This document shows positions 34,888 through 44,500 of a stretch of 64,000 nucleotides of DNA, in pieces. The first letter of the stretch is position 1. Each line of letters starts with the position of its first letter. The position numbers were made by a program, and so were the translations under genes. The stretch spans positions 4,042,001 through 4,106,000 of the forward strand of contig NZ_WSRO01000002.1 of assembly GCF_009769735.1 (NCBI RefSeq), written 5' to 3'. The notes below the pieces were generated by a model that saw only the letters and a list, made by a program, of their open reading frames with translations, ran no database searches and had not been told where the DNA came from. The stretch is from Streptomyces sp. BA2. GTDB taxonomy: Bacteria; Actinomycetota; Actinomycetes; Streptomycetales; Streptomycetaceae.

Positions 34888-37326
34888 GTGTCATCGAGCT
34901 CATCCAAAGAATTGGCAAACGCATTAAGCGACCGCTTCTTAGTCCTCTCCATCAGCAAAAGAGCGGACTTCCACGAGCGGGTCGCCACCGGGTTGAACGA
35001 CCTTATGGGAGAGTCCGCCGACCCCTCCATAAGCACCTCGGTCTACCGTGAAACTCTGGCCAGATCCCGACGTTTTCTCGACCGGGCGGTACCCGGTCTT
35101 GACATACGGATCGTCACCGCGGACAGCACCGCGGCAGCCGCCCGCACTGTCCGAGAATCGCCCCTCCCCGCCGCCCTGTCGCTGGTCCTGATCGACGCCG
35201 ACGGAGCGGGCCTGAGCGCCGACCCCTTCGACCGCTCGCTCCCCGAGGCCCTGGAGCAGCTGGCCGACGGACTCCCCGAGCCGCTGCGCGCCACGCTTTC
35301 CGCGCACAGCACCTACGTCTACGGGATCGGCGGCACGCCCGAGAGCCTCGCCGCCGCCCAGGTCGCCCGCCCCTACGTGCTGCGCGCCCTGCCCGCCGAC
35401 GCCTGGGTCCTCGCGGCCGACGTCATCTGCGCGTTCACCGACCATGTGCAGCTGCGGCACACCGGTTCCGCCCTGCGCGCGGCCACCAAGAAGGGCCCAT
35501 CGGCGCTAGCCGCCGCGCTGCACGACTTCCTCGGCCGGCAGCCCCGCGCCGAGAGCGACGGACCCTGGGGGCTGCACTACTACACGGGCTCCGTGGTCTC
35601 CGGCACCATCTCCGACCTGGACCGCCTCGCCACCTCCACCGGCAACCCGGTCCTTCGCGGGCCGAGCGAACACAGCCTGGCCAGCGGGGCGTTGGCGCGC
35701 TGGCAGCTCGACCGGGCGCCGTTCGTGATCGTCGTGACCAGCGGCATGGTCGACGAGTTCCGCGGCACCCTGGCCAACCTGCGCGACGCCCGCGCCCGCG
35801 GCTTCGTCATCTGCGCCGACACCCCGCCCGACGCGTGGTTCCCCTTCCAGGGCACGGTCCACTCGGCCGAGGACTCCCGCGCCGTGCTCGCCGCCAAGGG
35901 CATCCCCTACGTCTATCTCGACGACCCGGAGCGCATCGCGGACGACCTCGCGGAGGCGTACGCGGCGTACCACGCGCACCGCGGCCCGGTCTTCCTGCTC
36001 GCCACGCCCGCCGTGCTCGACGCGACGGGCACCGCCACCGAACTGAACCGGCCAGAAGCCGTCGAGCCGCCCGCGACCGCCGCACTCCAGGTCAAGGAGA
36101 GCGACCTCGAACCGGTGCTCCGCCTCGTCAACTCCGAGCCCAGCAGGCTCCTTTGGCAGTGCGGCTCGCTGGACGCAGAGGAGTCCTGGCTGGTCCACGA
36201 CATCGCCTCACGGGCAGGCGTCGGCCTCGCCGACTCCCTCACCCGGCCCGGCAGCGTGGGCCGCCACCGCGACGGATCCGTGGTCGAGGAATACCTGGGC
36301 ACCCTCGGCCTGTACGCCTTCTCCTCACGCGTCCACGCCTTTCTGCACGAGGACGGCAGGCTGCGCCCACGCGGCGAACAGGCCCTGTTCTTCCTCAAGA
36401 GCCGCCTGGGCGAGGCGGCCACACCCTTCTCGCCCCGCACGCTCGGCCGGCAGCTGCGCATCGTCCAGGTCAGCAACGACAAGGCGCACCTCGCGCCCTA
36501 CGCCGACCACCCCGTGCACGCCGACGCGCGCGCCTTCCTCAAGGCCGTACGGGAAGGCCTCGACGTCACGCCCAGCGTCCTCGACGTACGCAAGGAGGCC
36601 ATCGCACGCACCCGCGACAGCGCGTCCGACGTGATCCACGGGCTTCCCGTGCTCCCGATGAGCGCCAACTACTTCTTCCAGCACCTTCGCACCGTGCTGG
36701 AAGACCTCATCACCCGGCACGGCTACACCTACACGGGCGTCTTCGACGTGGGGCGCGGCGGCATCTCCGCCGTCCGCAACCTGCCGCGTACGGGGCCCGG
36801 CTTCTCCGGCTGGTACGGCAGGGCGCTGATGGGCGACGCGCTGCAGGCCGTGCCCACCGTCGCCCTGACCCGCGACGACAACGTCCTCGCGTTCATCGGT
36901 GACGGCGCCGCATCGCTCGTACCGGACATCACACCGACCCTCGTGCAGCAATCCGCGCTCTACGGACGGCGGTTGAGGCAGAACGTCACCGTCTTCCGCC
37001 TGGTCGACGGCGGCCACTCCGTCATCCGCACCTACCACGAGGGCCGCACCGGCGCCGAGTCCAGCCGCCAGACACAGGTGCTCTCCCTCCTGGAACCGGA
37101 GTGGACCCGCCGCTACGGCGACCTCACCGTCCGCCACCGGCACATCACGGACGCGGCCAGGACCGATCTGCGCGGCCTGCTCCAGCAGCGCGCCGCCATC
37201 ACGTTCGCCTCGGTCCTGCTCTCCCACAACAACGAGGGCGACGGCCTGAGCCTGCTCTCCTCGCTCGGCTGGCAGCGCGACGACCTGCCCGAGCTGACCT
37301 TCGCCATGGCCCGCGCGGCCCGCTGA
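34888..37326 (+). CDS. PigD-like thiamine diphosphate-dependent enzyme (Stetter-type acyl transferase), bldA-dependent
   Basis: 812 residues from GTG 34888, which has GGGAG 8 bases upstream; ATG 34873 and TTG 34846 are in-frame alternatives. The N-terminal ~200 residues are an extra domain. The pyrimidine-binding domain has the activating Glu at 261 (GPSEHSLASGALAR) and ends at FLLATPAVL. The diphosphate-binding motif is GDG (671-673) followed 26 residues later by N699. Length and the extra N-terminus match PigD of prodigiosin synthesis, which adds a pyruvate-derived acetyl unit to a 2-enoyl chain. Two TTA codons (34924-34926 and 34939-34941) lie near the start. The gene is followed by a PigE-like gene 55 bases away. 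The PigD assignment rests on motifs, length and context. Confidence 0.82.
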   Translation: MSSSSSKELANALSDRFLVLSISKRADFHERVATGLNDLMGESADPSISTSVYRETLARSRRFLDRAVPGLDIRIVTADSTAAAARTVRESPLPAALSLVLIDADGAGLSADPFDRSLPEALEQLADGLPEPLRATLSAHSTYVYGIGGTPESLAAAQVARPYVLRALPADAWVLAADVICAFTDHVQLRHTGSALRAATKKGPSALAAALHDFLGRQPRAESDGPWGLHYYTGSVVSGTISDLDRLATSTGNPVLRGPSEHSLASGALARWQLDRAPFVIVVTSGMVDEFRGTLANLRDARARGFVICADTPPDAWFPFQGTVHSAEDSRAVLAAKGIPYVYLDDPERIADDLAEAYAAYHAHRGPVFLLATPAVLDATGTATELNRPEAVEPPATAALQVKESDLEPVLRLVNSEPSRLLWQCGSLDAEESWLVHDIASRAGVGLADSLTRPGSVGRHRDGSVVEEYLGTLGLYAFSSRVHAFLHEDGRLRPRGEQALFFLKSRLGEAATPFSPRTLGRQLRIVQVSNDKAHLAPYADHPVHADARAFLKAVREGLDVTPSVLDVRKEAIARTRDSASDVIHGLPVLPMSANYFFQHLRTVLEDLITRHGYTYTGVFDVGRGGISAVRNLPRTGPGFSGWYGRALMGDALQAVPTVALTRDDNVLAFIGDGAASLVPDITPTLVQQSALYGRRLRQNVTVFRLVDGGHSVIRTYHEGRTGAESSRQTQVLSLLEPEWTRRYGDLTVRHRHITDAARTDLRGLLQQRAAITFASVLLSHNNEGDGLSLLSSLGWQRDDLPELTFAMARAAR
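34924..34941 (+). promoter_or_regulatory. Two in-frame TTA codons (bldA translational checkpoint)
   Basis: TTA at 34924-34926 (codon 13) and 34939-34941 (codon 18) of the PigD-like gene. TTA is the rarest codon in Streptomyces and needs the bldA tRNA (3845-3927). Confidence 0.9.
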
Positions 37327-37381
37327 CCGCCGCCTCCCCCACAGACGTCTCCTGACAACCACGAATCGGAGTCATCTCCCC

Positions 37382-39925
37382 ATGCCGGCCACCTTCGGCT
37401 TCCTCGCTCACCCCATCAGTTCCGGCCACCGCAACCAGGTCCGCGCCCTCGACCTGCTCGGCCGCCTCTTCGACGACCACCGCGGCACACCCGAGCCGCC
37501 CGGCACCCGCCGCCACCACGTGCCCGTGCCGCTCCTCACCTCCGTGACCTCCGCGACCGGCGCCACCGCGACCGGCGAGGTCCGCCATCTCCCCTACACC
37601 GCCCAGCAGTTGCTCGCTCGGCCGACCACCGCACGGGACCTCGTCGTCGCCGAGGTCAGCGCACTGCGCGAGGAGGCGGGCGCGCAGCTCGTCGGCCTCG
37701 GCGGCGCCACCTCCATCGTCGGCGACCGCGGCCTGTGGACCGCCGAACAGGTCGGCGTCCCCGTCACCAGCGGCAACTCCCTGACCGTGTACGCCGCCCA
37801 CGCCGAAATCGCCCACGTCGTAAGGCTGTTGGGGCTCACCCCGGAGCACACGCGGGTCGCCGTCGTCGGCTACCCCGGCTCCATCGGCCTGGCCATCGCG
37901 AAGCTGCTGCTCGCCGACGGCCACCCGCTCGACCTGGTGGCCCGCATCGGCACCCAGACGCCCGAGCGGCTCCTGCGGCACCTGGACCCGGTCCACCACG
38001 AGAGGGTGCGGCTCGTCGAGGACGTCGCGCAGTGCACCGCCGAGACCCTCCTCTACGTCACCGCGTCCTCGGTCGGCGGCCTGGTCGACCCCGCCGCGCT
38101 GCGGCCGGGATCGATCGTGGTCGACGTGGCGCTGCCCCGCGACGTCGCCGAGCCGCCCGCCCCCGGCAGCGACGTCCTGGTCATCGACGGCGGCCTGGTC
38201 AGCGCATCGGACGAGGTGCAGGTCGGCGACGGTTCGCTGCCCGCGCCCGCACAGCAGCTCAACGGCTGCCTCGCGGAGACCATCGTGCTCGCCCTGGAAG
38301 GCCGCGCCGAGTCCTTCTCGCTGGGCCGCGAGCTGGACCTGGAGCGGGTGCGCACCATCGGCGCCCTCGCCGCCCGGCACGGCTTCAGGCCCACACCGCT
38401 CGCCTCCTTCGGGCGCACCGTCCACGACGACGACGTGGAGCGCCTGGCCCGCCACCACCGCCCTGCCACGTCCGCCTCCCCGGCGCCCGCGCCCGACACG
38501 GCCGCAGAGACGCCGCGCCGCTTCGAGCAGCACGTCAACCCGCCCATGGCCCGCCTCTTCGCCGCCCACGGGCTCGACCGGGTCTTCACCGGCGGCAGCG
38601 GCGCCACCCTGACGACCGCCGACGGCACCGACTACCTCGACTTCATCGCCGGGTACGGCTGCCTCAACCTCGGCCACAACCACCCCGAAGTCACCGGCAG
38701 GCTCCGGCAGTTCCTCGACACTTCCGCGCCGACCTTCGTGCAGTACGTCTCCATGCCCACGCACTCCGCCGAACTCGCCGAGCGGCTCAGCGCCGTCTCC
38801 CCGGGCCGCCTGGAGCGCGTCTTCTTCAGCAACTCCGGTACGGAGGCCGTCGAGGCGGCACTCAAGCTGGCGCGGGCCGGCACCGGCCGCAGCCGCCTCG
38901 TGTACACGGAGAACAGCTACCACGGCAAGACGCTCGGCGCGCTCTCCGTCACCGGCCGCGAAGGCCACCGCGCCCCCTTCGGCCCGCTGCTCCCCGAGAC
39001 CGCCGAGGTCCCGTACGGGGATCTCGAAGCCCTGGAGCAGGCGATCGAAGGGGCGGCAGGGTTCATCGTCGAGCCGGTGCAGGGCGAGGGCGGTGTCGTG
39101 CTGCCGCCGCCCGGATATCTGCGCGCCGCACGGGAGTTGTGCCGCAAGGCCGGGGCCGCGTTCATCCTCGACGAGATCCAGACGGGGCTCGGCCGCACCG
39201 GGGCGCTGTTCGCCGCCGACCACGACGACCTCGAACCGGACGTCCTGTGCCTGGCCAAGTCCCTCTCCGGCGGCCTGATCCCGATCGGCGCGACACTGTG
39301 CGGCGCGGACCTGTGGGACGCCGCGTACGGCACCACCAACCGCTCCATGCTGCACTCCTCGACGTTCGGCGGCGGCAACTTCGCGGCGGCGGCCGGACTC
39401 GCCACGCTCGACGTCCTGACCGGCGAGGACCTGCCCGCCCACGCCCGCAAGGTCGGCGAACACCTGCGCGGCAGGCTCCGCGAGGTGACCGCTCCGTACG
39501 GCTTCGTCAAGGACGTGCGCGGCATCGGCATGATGACCGCCATCGAGTTCGACGGGGACTTCTCCGGCGCCGTGCGCGCCCTCACCGACGAGGCGCTCAC
39601 CCGCTTCCCCGGCGATCTGCACACCCTCGTGGACTGGCTGCCCGACGAGCTGCGCGGCGCCCTGTCCGGCGTCGGCCGCGCGATGGAGTCGACGCTCGGC
39701 GACCTGATGTGCCTGCGGTTCGTCGGCACCCTGGCCCGCGACCACAAGATGCTGACCTTCGTCACCGCCAACCGCACCGGGGTCATGCGCATCCAGCCGC
39801 CGCTCGTCCTCGACACGGCACAGGCCGACCGCTTCGTCGACGCGTTCGCCGAGGTGTGCCAGGGCCTCGCGCTCCACGCCGACCTGGGGGCCTGGCAGCG
39901 GCCCGCCACGTCCCCCGCCTCCTGA
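37382..39925 (+). CDS. PigE-like fusion: acyl-ACP reductase domain + class III PLP aminotransferase
   Basis: 847 residues. Residues about 1-345 follow the cyanobacterial long-chain acyl-ACP reductase pattern: FGFLAHPISSGHRNQVRALDLL, GLGGATSIVGD, SGNSLTVYAAH, the NAD(P) loop VAVVGYPGSIGLAIAK, and the acyl-accepting Cys296 in NGCLAETIVLALEG. A short Ala/Pro linker leads to a class III aminotransferase (about 385-840) with NSGTEAVEAALKLAR, SYHGKTLGALSVTG, FILDEIQTGLGRTG and the PLP Lys626 (CLAKSLSGG). PigE (about 850 residues) has this layout: thioester to aldehyde, then transamination to an amine that cyclises to a pyrroline. The fusion lets the aldehyde pass directly between sites. Followed by an ACP gene 48 bases away. 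Confidence 0.87.
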   Translation: MPATFGFLAHPISSGHRNQVRALDLLGRLFDDHRGTPEPPGTRRHHVPVPLLTSVTSATGATATGEVRHLPYTAQQLLARPTTARDLVVAEVSALREEAGAQLVGLGGATSIVGDRGLWTAEQVGVPVTSGNSLTVYAAHAEIAHVVRLLGLTPEHTRVAVVGYPGSIGLAIAKLLLADGHPLDLVARIGTQTPERLLRHLDPVHHERVRLVEDVAQCTAETLLYVTASSVGGLVDPAALRPGSIVVDVALPRDVAEPPAPGSDVLVIDGGLVSASDEVQVGDGSLPAPAQQLNGCLAETIVLALEGRAESFSLGRELDLERVRTIGALAARHGFRPTPLASFGRTVHDDDVERLARHHRPATSASPAPAPDTAAETPRRFEQHVNPPMARLFAAHGLDRVFTGGSGATLTTADGTDYLDFIAGYGCLNLGHNHPEVTGRLRQFLDTSAPTFVQYVSMPTHSAELAERLSAVSPGRLERVFFSNSGTEAVEAALKLARAGTGRSRLVYTENSYHGKTLGALSVTGREGHRAPFGPLLPETAEVPYGDLEALEQAIEGAAGFIVEPVQGEGGVVLPPPGYLRAARELCRKAGAAFILDEIQTGLGRTGALFAADHDDLEPDVLCLAKSLSGGLIPIGATLCGADLWDAAYGTTNRSMLHSSTFGGGNFAAAAGLATLDVLTGEDLPAHARKVGEHLRGRLREVTAPYGFVKDVRGIGMMTAIEFDGDFSGAVRALTDEALTRFPGDLHTLVDWLPDELRGALSGVGRAMESTLGDLMCLRFVGTLARDHKMLTFVTANRTGVMRIQPPLVLDTAQADRFVDAFAEVCQGLALHADLGAWQRPATSPAS

Positions 39926-39973
39926 ACCACTTCCCGAACACACCTTCTTGCACCTGTGAAAGGAACAGCCACC

Positions 39974-40237
39974 ATGAGCGACACCCTTCAGCAGCAGATG
40001 ACGGACTACCTCGTCGACCGGCTCGGCCTGCTCCCCGAGGAGATCGGCCCGAAGGCCCGGTTCAAGGAGGACATGGGCCTCGACTCCCTCGACATGGTCG
40101 AGCTCGTCTCCCTCCTGGAGTCCCACCTGGGCGCCGCCGTCGCCGACACCGCCCTGGAGCACCTCACGACCCTTCAGGACGTCGTCACGTACCTGGAGGA
40201 GCACGGCGCCACCACCACATCCGAGGCCGCCGCGTGA
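39974..40237 (+). CDS. Acyl carrier protein
   Basis: 87 residues, ATG 39974 with AAAGGA upstream. The phosphopantetheine-bearing Ser38 lies in GLDSLDMVEL. The sequence (MTDYLVDRLGLLPEEIGPKARFKEDMGLDSLDM) is a typical type II carrier. It overlaps the ketosynthase start by 4 bases (GTGA). Its place between the reductase-transaminase fusion and the ketosynthase suggests it holds the acyl chain that the reductase domain releases. Confidence 0.95.
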   Translation: MSDTLQQQMTDYLVDRLGLLPEEIGPKARFKEDMGLDSLDMVELVSLLESHLGAAVADTALEHLTTLQDVVTYLEEHGATTTSEAAA

Positions 40238-41499
40238 GCGCCGCCCAGGGTTCCGGCGCCCCCGCCCGTCGCGTCGTGGTCACCGGCATCGGCCCGGTAA
40301 CCCCGCTGGCCATCGGCGCGAAGCACTTCCAGGTGGCCCAGATGGAGGGCCGGAGCGCGATACGGCCCATAACCCGCTTCGACGCCTCACAACTGCCCGT
40401 CCGGATAGCCGGCGAGGTGGACCTGCCCGAGGATCTCGCCCCGGACCGGCGCACCGAGAGGATCACCGACCGGGCAACCCAGCTCGCCTGCGCCGCGGCC
40501 GAACTGGCCCTGCGCGACAGCGCTCTCGACCTGGCGGCCGAGGACCGCGACCGGATCGGTGTGGTCATCGGCTCCGGCGTGGGCGGCGGCGGCAGCACGG
40601 AGGAGAACCTCCGCGCCGCCTACGAGAAGGGCGGCTACCGCGGCCTGTCCGCGCGGTTCATCCCGGCGACGATGGTGAACAGCTCGGCCGCGTGGATCGG
40701 CATCAAGTACGGCCTGACAGGACCCAGCAGCGCGTCGGTCACCGCCTGCGCCTCAGCGGCCGACTCGCTCGTCGCCGCCCACCAGATGATCACCAGCGGC
40801 GAGGCCGACGTCGTCCTCGCCGGGGGCACGGACGCCCCCGTGATCGAGTCCGTGCTCGGCGGCTTCGCCAAGATGCGGGCGCTGTCCACGCGCAACGACG
40901 AGCCGGAGCGGGCGAGCCGCCCCTTCAGCGCCGACCGCGACGGCTTCGTCCTCGGCGAGGGCGCGGCGGTCCTCGTACTGGAGGAGGCGGGGCACGCGGC
41001 GGCGCGGGGCGCGGTGCCGCTCGCGGAGTTCAGCGGGTACGGGCGGTCTTCGGACGCTTATCACATCACCGCCCCGCGGCCCGACGGCTCGGGGGCCGCC
41101 AAGGCGGTCACCGCGGCGCTGCGCTTCAGCGGGCTTGCTCCAAAGGACGTCTCCCTCATCAACGCGCACGGGACGGCGACGTCCTTCAACGACGCGGGGG
41201 AGGCGGCTGCGCTGCACTTGGCGTTGGGCGAGGCGGCGGGGCGGATTCCCGTGACCGCCACGAAGTCGCTGACCGGGCATACGTTGGGCGCGTCCGGGGC
41301 CATTGAGGCGGTGTCCGCCGTGCAGAGCATTGTCCACCGGGTGGTGCCGCCGACTGCCAATCTCGATACGCCTGACGCGGCGTTGGGCCTCGACGTCGTC
41401 GGGGCGGGGGGCCGGGAGGCGGCCGTCGACACCGTGCTGTCGAACTCTTTCGCCTTCGGCGGGCATAACGTTGCACTGGTCTTCCGGCGGCTGAAGTAA
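40234..41499 (+). CDS. FabF-like beta-ketoacyl-ACP synthase
   Basis: 421 residues with a complete Cys-His-His active site: Cys172 (TACASAAD), His312 (NAHGTATSFND), His349 (TGHTLGASGA). RRVVVTGIGPVTPLAIGAKHF at the N-terminus and SNSFAFGGHNVALVF at the end are family signatures. It condenses malonyl-ACP with an acyl thioester. As a second, cluster-linked ketosynthase next to its own ACP it may set the chain length. Ketoreductase, dehydratase and enoyl reductase genes are absent and would have to come from the cell's fatty acid synthase. Last gene of the island, ending before a strong hairpin. Confidence 0.93.
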   Translation: MSAAQGSGAPARRVVVTGIGPVTPLAIGAKHFQVAQMEGRSAIRPITRFDASQLPVRIAGEVDLPEDLAPDRRTERITDRATQLACAAAELALRDSALDLAAEDRDRIGVVIGSGVGGGGSTEENLRAAYEKGGYRGLSARFIPATMVNSSAAWIGIKYGLTGPSSASVTACASAADSLVAAHQMITSGEADVVLAGGTDAPVIESVLGGFAKMRALSTRNDEPERASRPFSADRDGFVLGEGAAVLVLEEAGHAAARGAVPLAEFSGYGRSSDAYHITAPRPDGSGAAKAVTAALRFSGLAPKDVSLINAHGTATSFNDAGEAAALHLALGEAAGRIPVTATKSLTGHTLGASGAIEAVSAVQSIVHRVVPPTANLDTPDAALGLDVVGAGGREAAVDTVLSNSFAFGGHNVALVFRRLK

Positions 41500-41530
41500 G
41501 GCTGGAGCGGCCCGTTCTCGTCCGCGGGTC

Positions 41531-41566
41531 CGTCGTGGCTGGTCGCGCAGTTCCCCGCGCCCCTTA
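41531..41566. repeat. Dispersed Streptomyces intergenic repeat, copy 2
   Basis: Same ~35-base sequence as at 5132-5166 (begins CGTCGTGGCTGG). Here it extends into an intact hairpin, so this is the better-preserved copy. Confidence 0.8.
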
Positions 41567-41584
41567 CGGGGCGCGGGGAACTGC
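41547..41584. terminator. Strong bidirectional hairpin between the island and mfd
   Basis: Perfect 17-bp arms (41547-41563 and 41568-41584, GCAGTTCCCCGCGCCCC) around loop TTAC, between the ketosynthase stop (+) and the mfd stop (-). The left arm is part of the dispersed repeat. Confidence 0.88.
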
Positions 41585-41587
41585 GTC

Positions 41588-44500
41588 CTACGACCCCACG
41601 ATCGTCGTCAGGAACTCCCCGACCCAGCCAAGGAGTTCACGCCCGATCAACGGCTTTCCGCCGACCTTGGCGGTCTTCGGGCGCGGCACCAGGAGCTGGT
41701 GGGCGTTCTCCTTGATGACCGTGCCAGGGTAGAGCCGCTTGAGCCTCAGCTCCTGCGACTCCCGCAGCTCCACCGGGGCGAACCGGATGTTGTTGCCCTG
41801 GAGCACGATCTCGCCGACCGAGCACGCGCGGGCCAGCATGCGCAGGCCCGCCACCAGGAGGAGGTTCTCCACGGGCTCGGGCAACTTGCCGTAGCGGTCG
41901 GTGAGTTCCTCCCGCACCGCCTTGATGTCCTGCTCGCTGCTCGCCGATGCGATCGAGCGGTAGGCGGCGAGGCGCAGGCGCTCGCCGGGGGCGTAGTCGT
42001 GCGGAACGTGTGCGTCGACCGGCAGTTCGACCTTGACCTCCAGCGGCGGCTCCTCCTCCACGCCGCCCTCAAGGGACGCGCGGTAGTCGGCCACCGCCTC
42101 GCCCACCATGCGTACGTAGAGGTCGAAGCCGACGCCCGCGATGTGTCCCGACTGTTCGCCGCCCAGGAGGTTGCCCGCGCCGCGGATCTCCAGGTCCTTC
42201 ATCGCCACGTACATGCCCGCGCCCATCTCCGTGTGCTGGGCGATGGTGGCGAGGCGCTCGTGGGCGGTCTCGGTCAGCGGCTTCTCCGGCGGGTAGAGGA
42301 AGTAGGCGTAGCCGCGCTCGCGGCCTCGGCCCACGCGCCCGCGCAGCTGGTGGAGCTGGGAGAGGCCGAAGTTGTCGCCGCGCTCGACGATCAGCGTGTT
42401 GGCGTTGGAGATGTCGATGCCCGATTCGACGATCGTCGTCGAGACGAGCACGTCGAACTTCTTCTCCCAGAAGTCCACCACCACTTGTTCCAGGGCCTGT
42501 TCGGACATCTGGCCGTGGGCGGTGGCGATGCGCGCCTCGGGGACGATGTCCCGCAGGCGGGCCGCCGCGCGGTCGATGGACTCGACACGGTTGTGGATGT
42601 AGAAGACCTGGCCCTCGCGCAGCAGTTCGCGGCGGATGGCCGCGCCGATCTGCTTCTCCTCGTACGGGCCGACGAAGGTCAGGACCGGGTGGCGCTCCTC
42701 GGGCGGCGTGGTGATGGTCGACATCTCGCGGATGCCGGTCACGGCCATTTCGAGCGTACGCGGGATGGGGGTGGCCGACATGGTGAGCACATCCACGTTG
42801 GCCCGGAGCTTCTTCAGCTGCTCCTTGTGCTCGACGCCGAAGCGCTGCTCCTCGTCGACGATGACCAGGCCGAGGTCCTTGAACTTCGTCTCGGAGGAGA
42901 AGAGGCGGTGCGTGCCGATGACGATGTCGACCGAGCCGTCGTGCAGGCCCTCCAGGGTCGACTTGGACTCCGTCTCCGTCTGGAAGCGCGACAACGCCCG
43001 CACTTTGACGGGGAATTGGGAGTAGCGCTCGCCGAACGTACCGAAGTGCTGCTGCACGAGCAGCGTCGTCGGGACGAGGACCGCGACCTGTTTGCCGTCC
43101 TGGACCGCCTTGAAGGCCGCGCGGACCGCGATCTCCGTCTTGCCGTAGCCGACGTCGCCACAGATCAGGCGGTCCATCGGGACCGTCTTCTCCATGTCGT
43201 CCTTCACCTCGGCGATGGTGGTGAGCTGGTCGGGCGTCTCCACGTACGGGAAGGCGTCCTCCAGCTCACGCTGCCAGGGCGTGTCGGGGGCGAAGGAGTG
43301 GCCGGGGGCCGCCATGCGCGCCGAGTACAGCTTGATGAGGTCGGCGGCGATCTCCTTGACCGCCTTCTTCGCGCGCGCCTTCGTCTTCGTCCAGTCGGCG
43401 CCGCCCAGGCGGTGCAGCGTGGGGGCCTCGCCGCCGACGTACTTGGTGATCTGCTCCAGCTGGTCGGTGGGGATGTAGAGCCGGTCGCCCGGCTGGCCGC
43501 GCTTGGCGGGGGCGTACTCCACGACCAGGTACTCGCGGGTGGCGCCCTGGACCGTGCGCTGCACCATCTCGATGTAGCGGCCGACGCCGTGCTGCTCGTG
43601 GACGATGTAGTCGCCGGCCTCCAGGGTCAGCGGGTCGATCGTCTTCCTGCGGCGGGCGGGCATCCGCTGGCCGTCCTTGCCGGCCGCCTTCTGGCCTGAC
43701 AGGTCGGTCTCGGTGAGCACGGCGAGCTTGAGCGCGGGGTCGACGAAGCCGAAGTCGATCGAGCCGCAGGAGACGTGCACGAGCGAGGGCGTCAGCTCGC
43801 TGAGCTCCCCGTCCAGGCGGGCCGCGATGCCCTCGCCGCCCAGGACCTCGACGGTGCGGGCGGCGGGGCCGTGGCCCTCCGTCACATAGACGGTGCGCCA
43901 GCCGTCGGCGAGCCAGCCCTTGGTGTCGGCGAGGGCCTTCGCGGTGTCGCCGCGGTAGGTCTCGGTGGCGTGCATGCCGAGCTTGAGGGTGTCCTGGCCC
44001 AGGTCCTCGTCCGCCGCGAAGGGCGACACGGACCACCACATCATCCCCAGGTCACGGGCATGATCACGGACGTCGGCGATGCCCCACAGGGAGGCCGCTC
44101 CCACGTCGATGGGCGCGTCGCCGCCACCGGCGGTCGCGGCCCAGCTGGCCTGGAGGAACTCCTGCGAGGTGGCCACCAGGTCGGCGGCGCGGGTGCGTAC
44201 GCGCTCGGGATCGCAGACCACGGCCATGGAGTCCTGCGGCAGGACGTCGAGCAGCAGCTCCATGTCGTCGACCAGGACCGGCGCGAGGGACTCCATGCCC
44301 TCGACGGCGATGCCCTCGGCGATCTTGCCGAGCAGTTCGCCCAGCTCGGGGTGGGCCTCGGCGAGGGCGGCGGCTCTCTCCCGCACCTGGTCCGTGAGGA
44401 GCAGCTCGCGGCAGGGCGGGGCCCACAGGCCGTGGGCGGCGACTTCCAGGGAGCGCTGGTCGGCGACCTTGAAGTAGCGGATCTCCTCGACGTCGTCGCC

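Noticed and set aside
37199..40204. 1001-codon minus-strand frame opposite the PigE-like gene
   Set aside because: Antisense shadow with His/Asp/Val-rich composition typical of reverse frames of Streptomyces genes.
34888..41499. Complete prodigiosin cluster
   Set aside because: Only the MAP-branch-like enzymes are present; bipyrrole synthesis, condensing enzyme and oxidase genes are absent.
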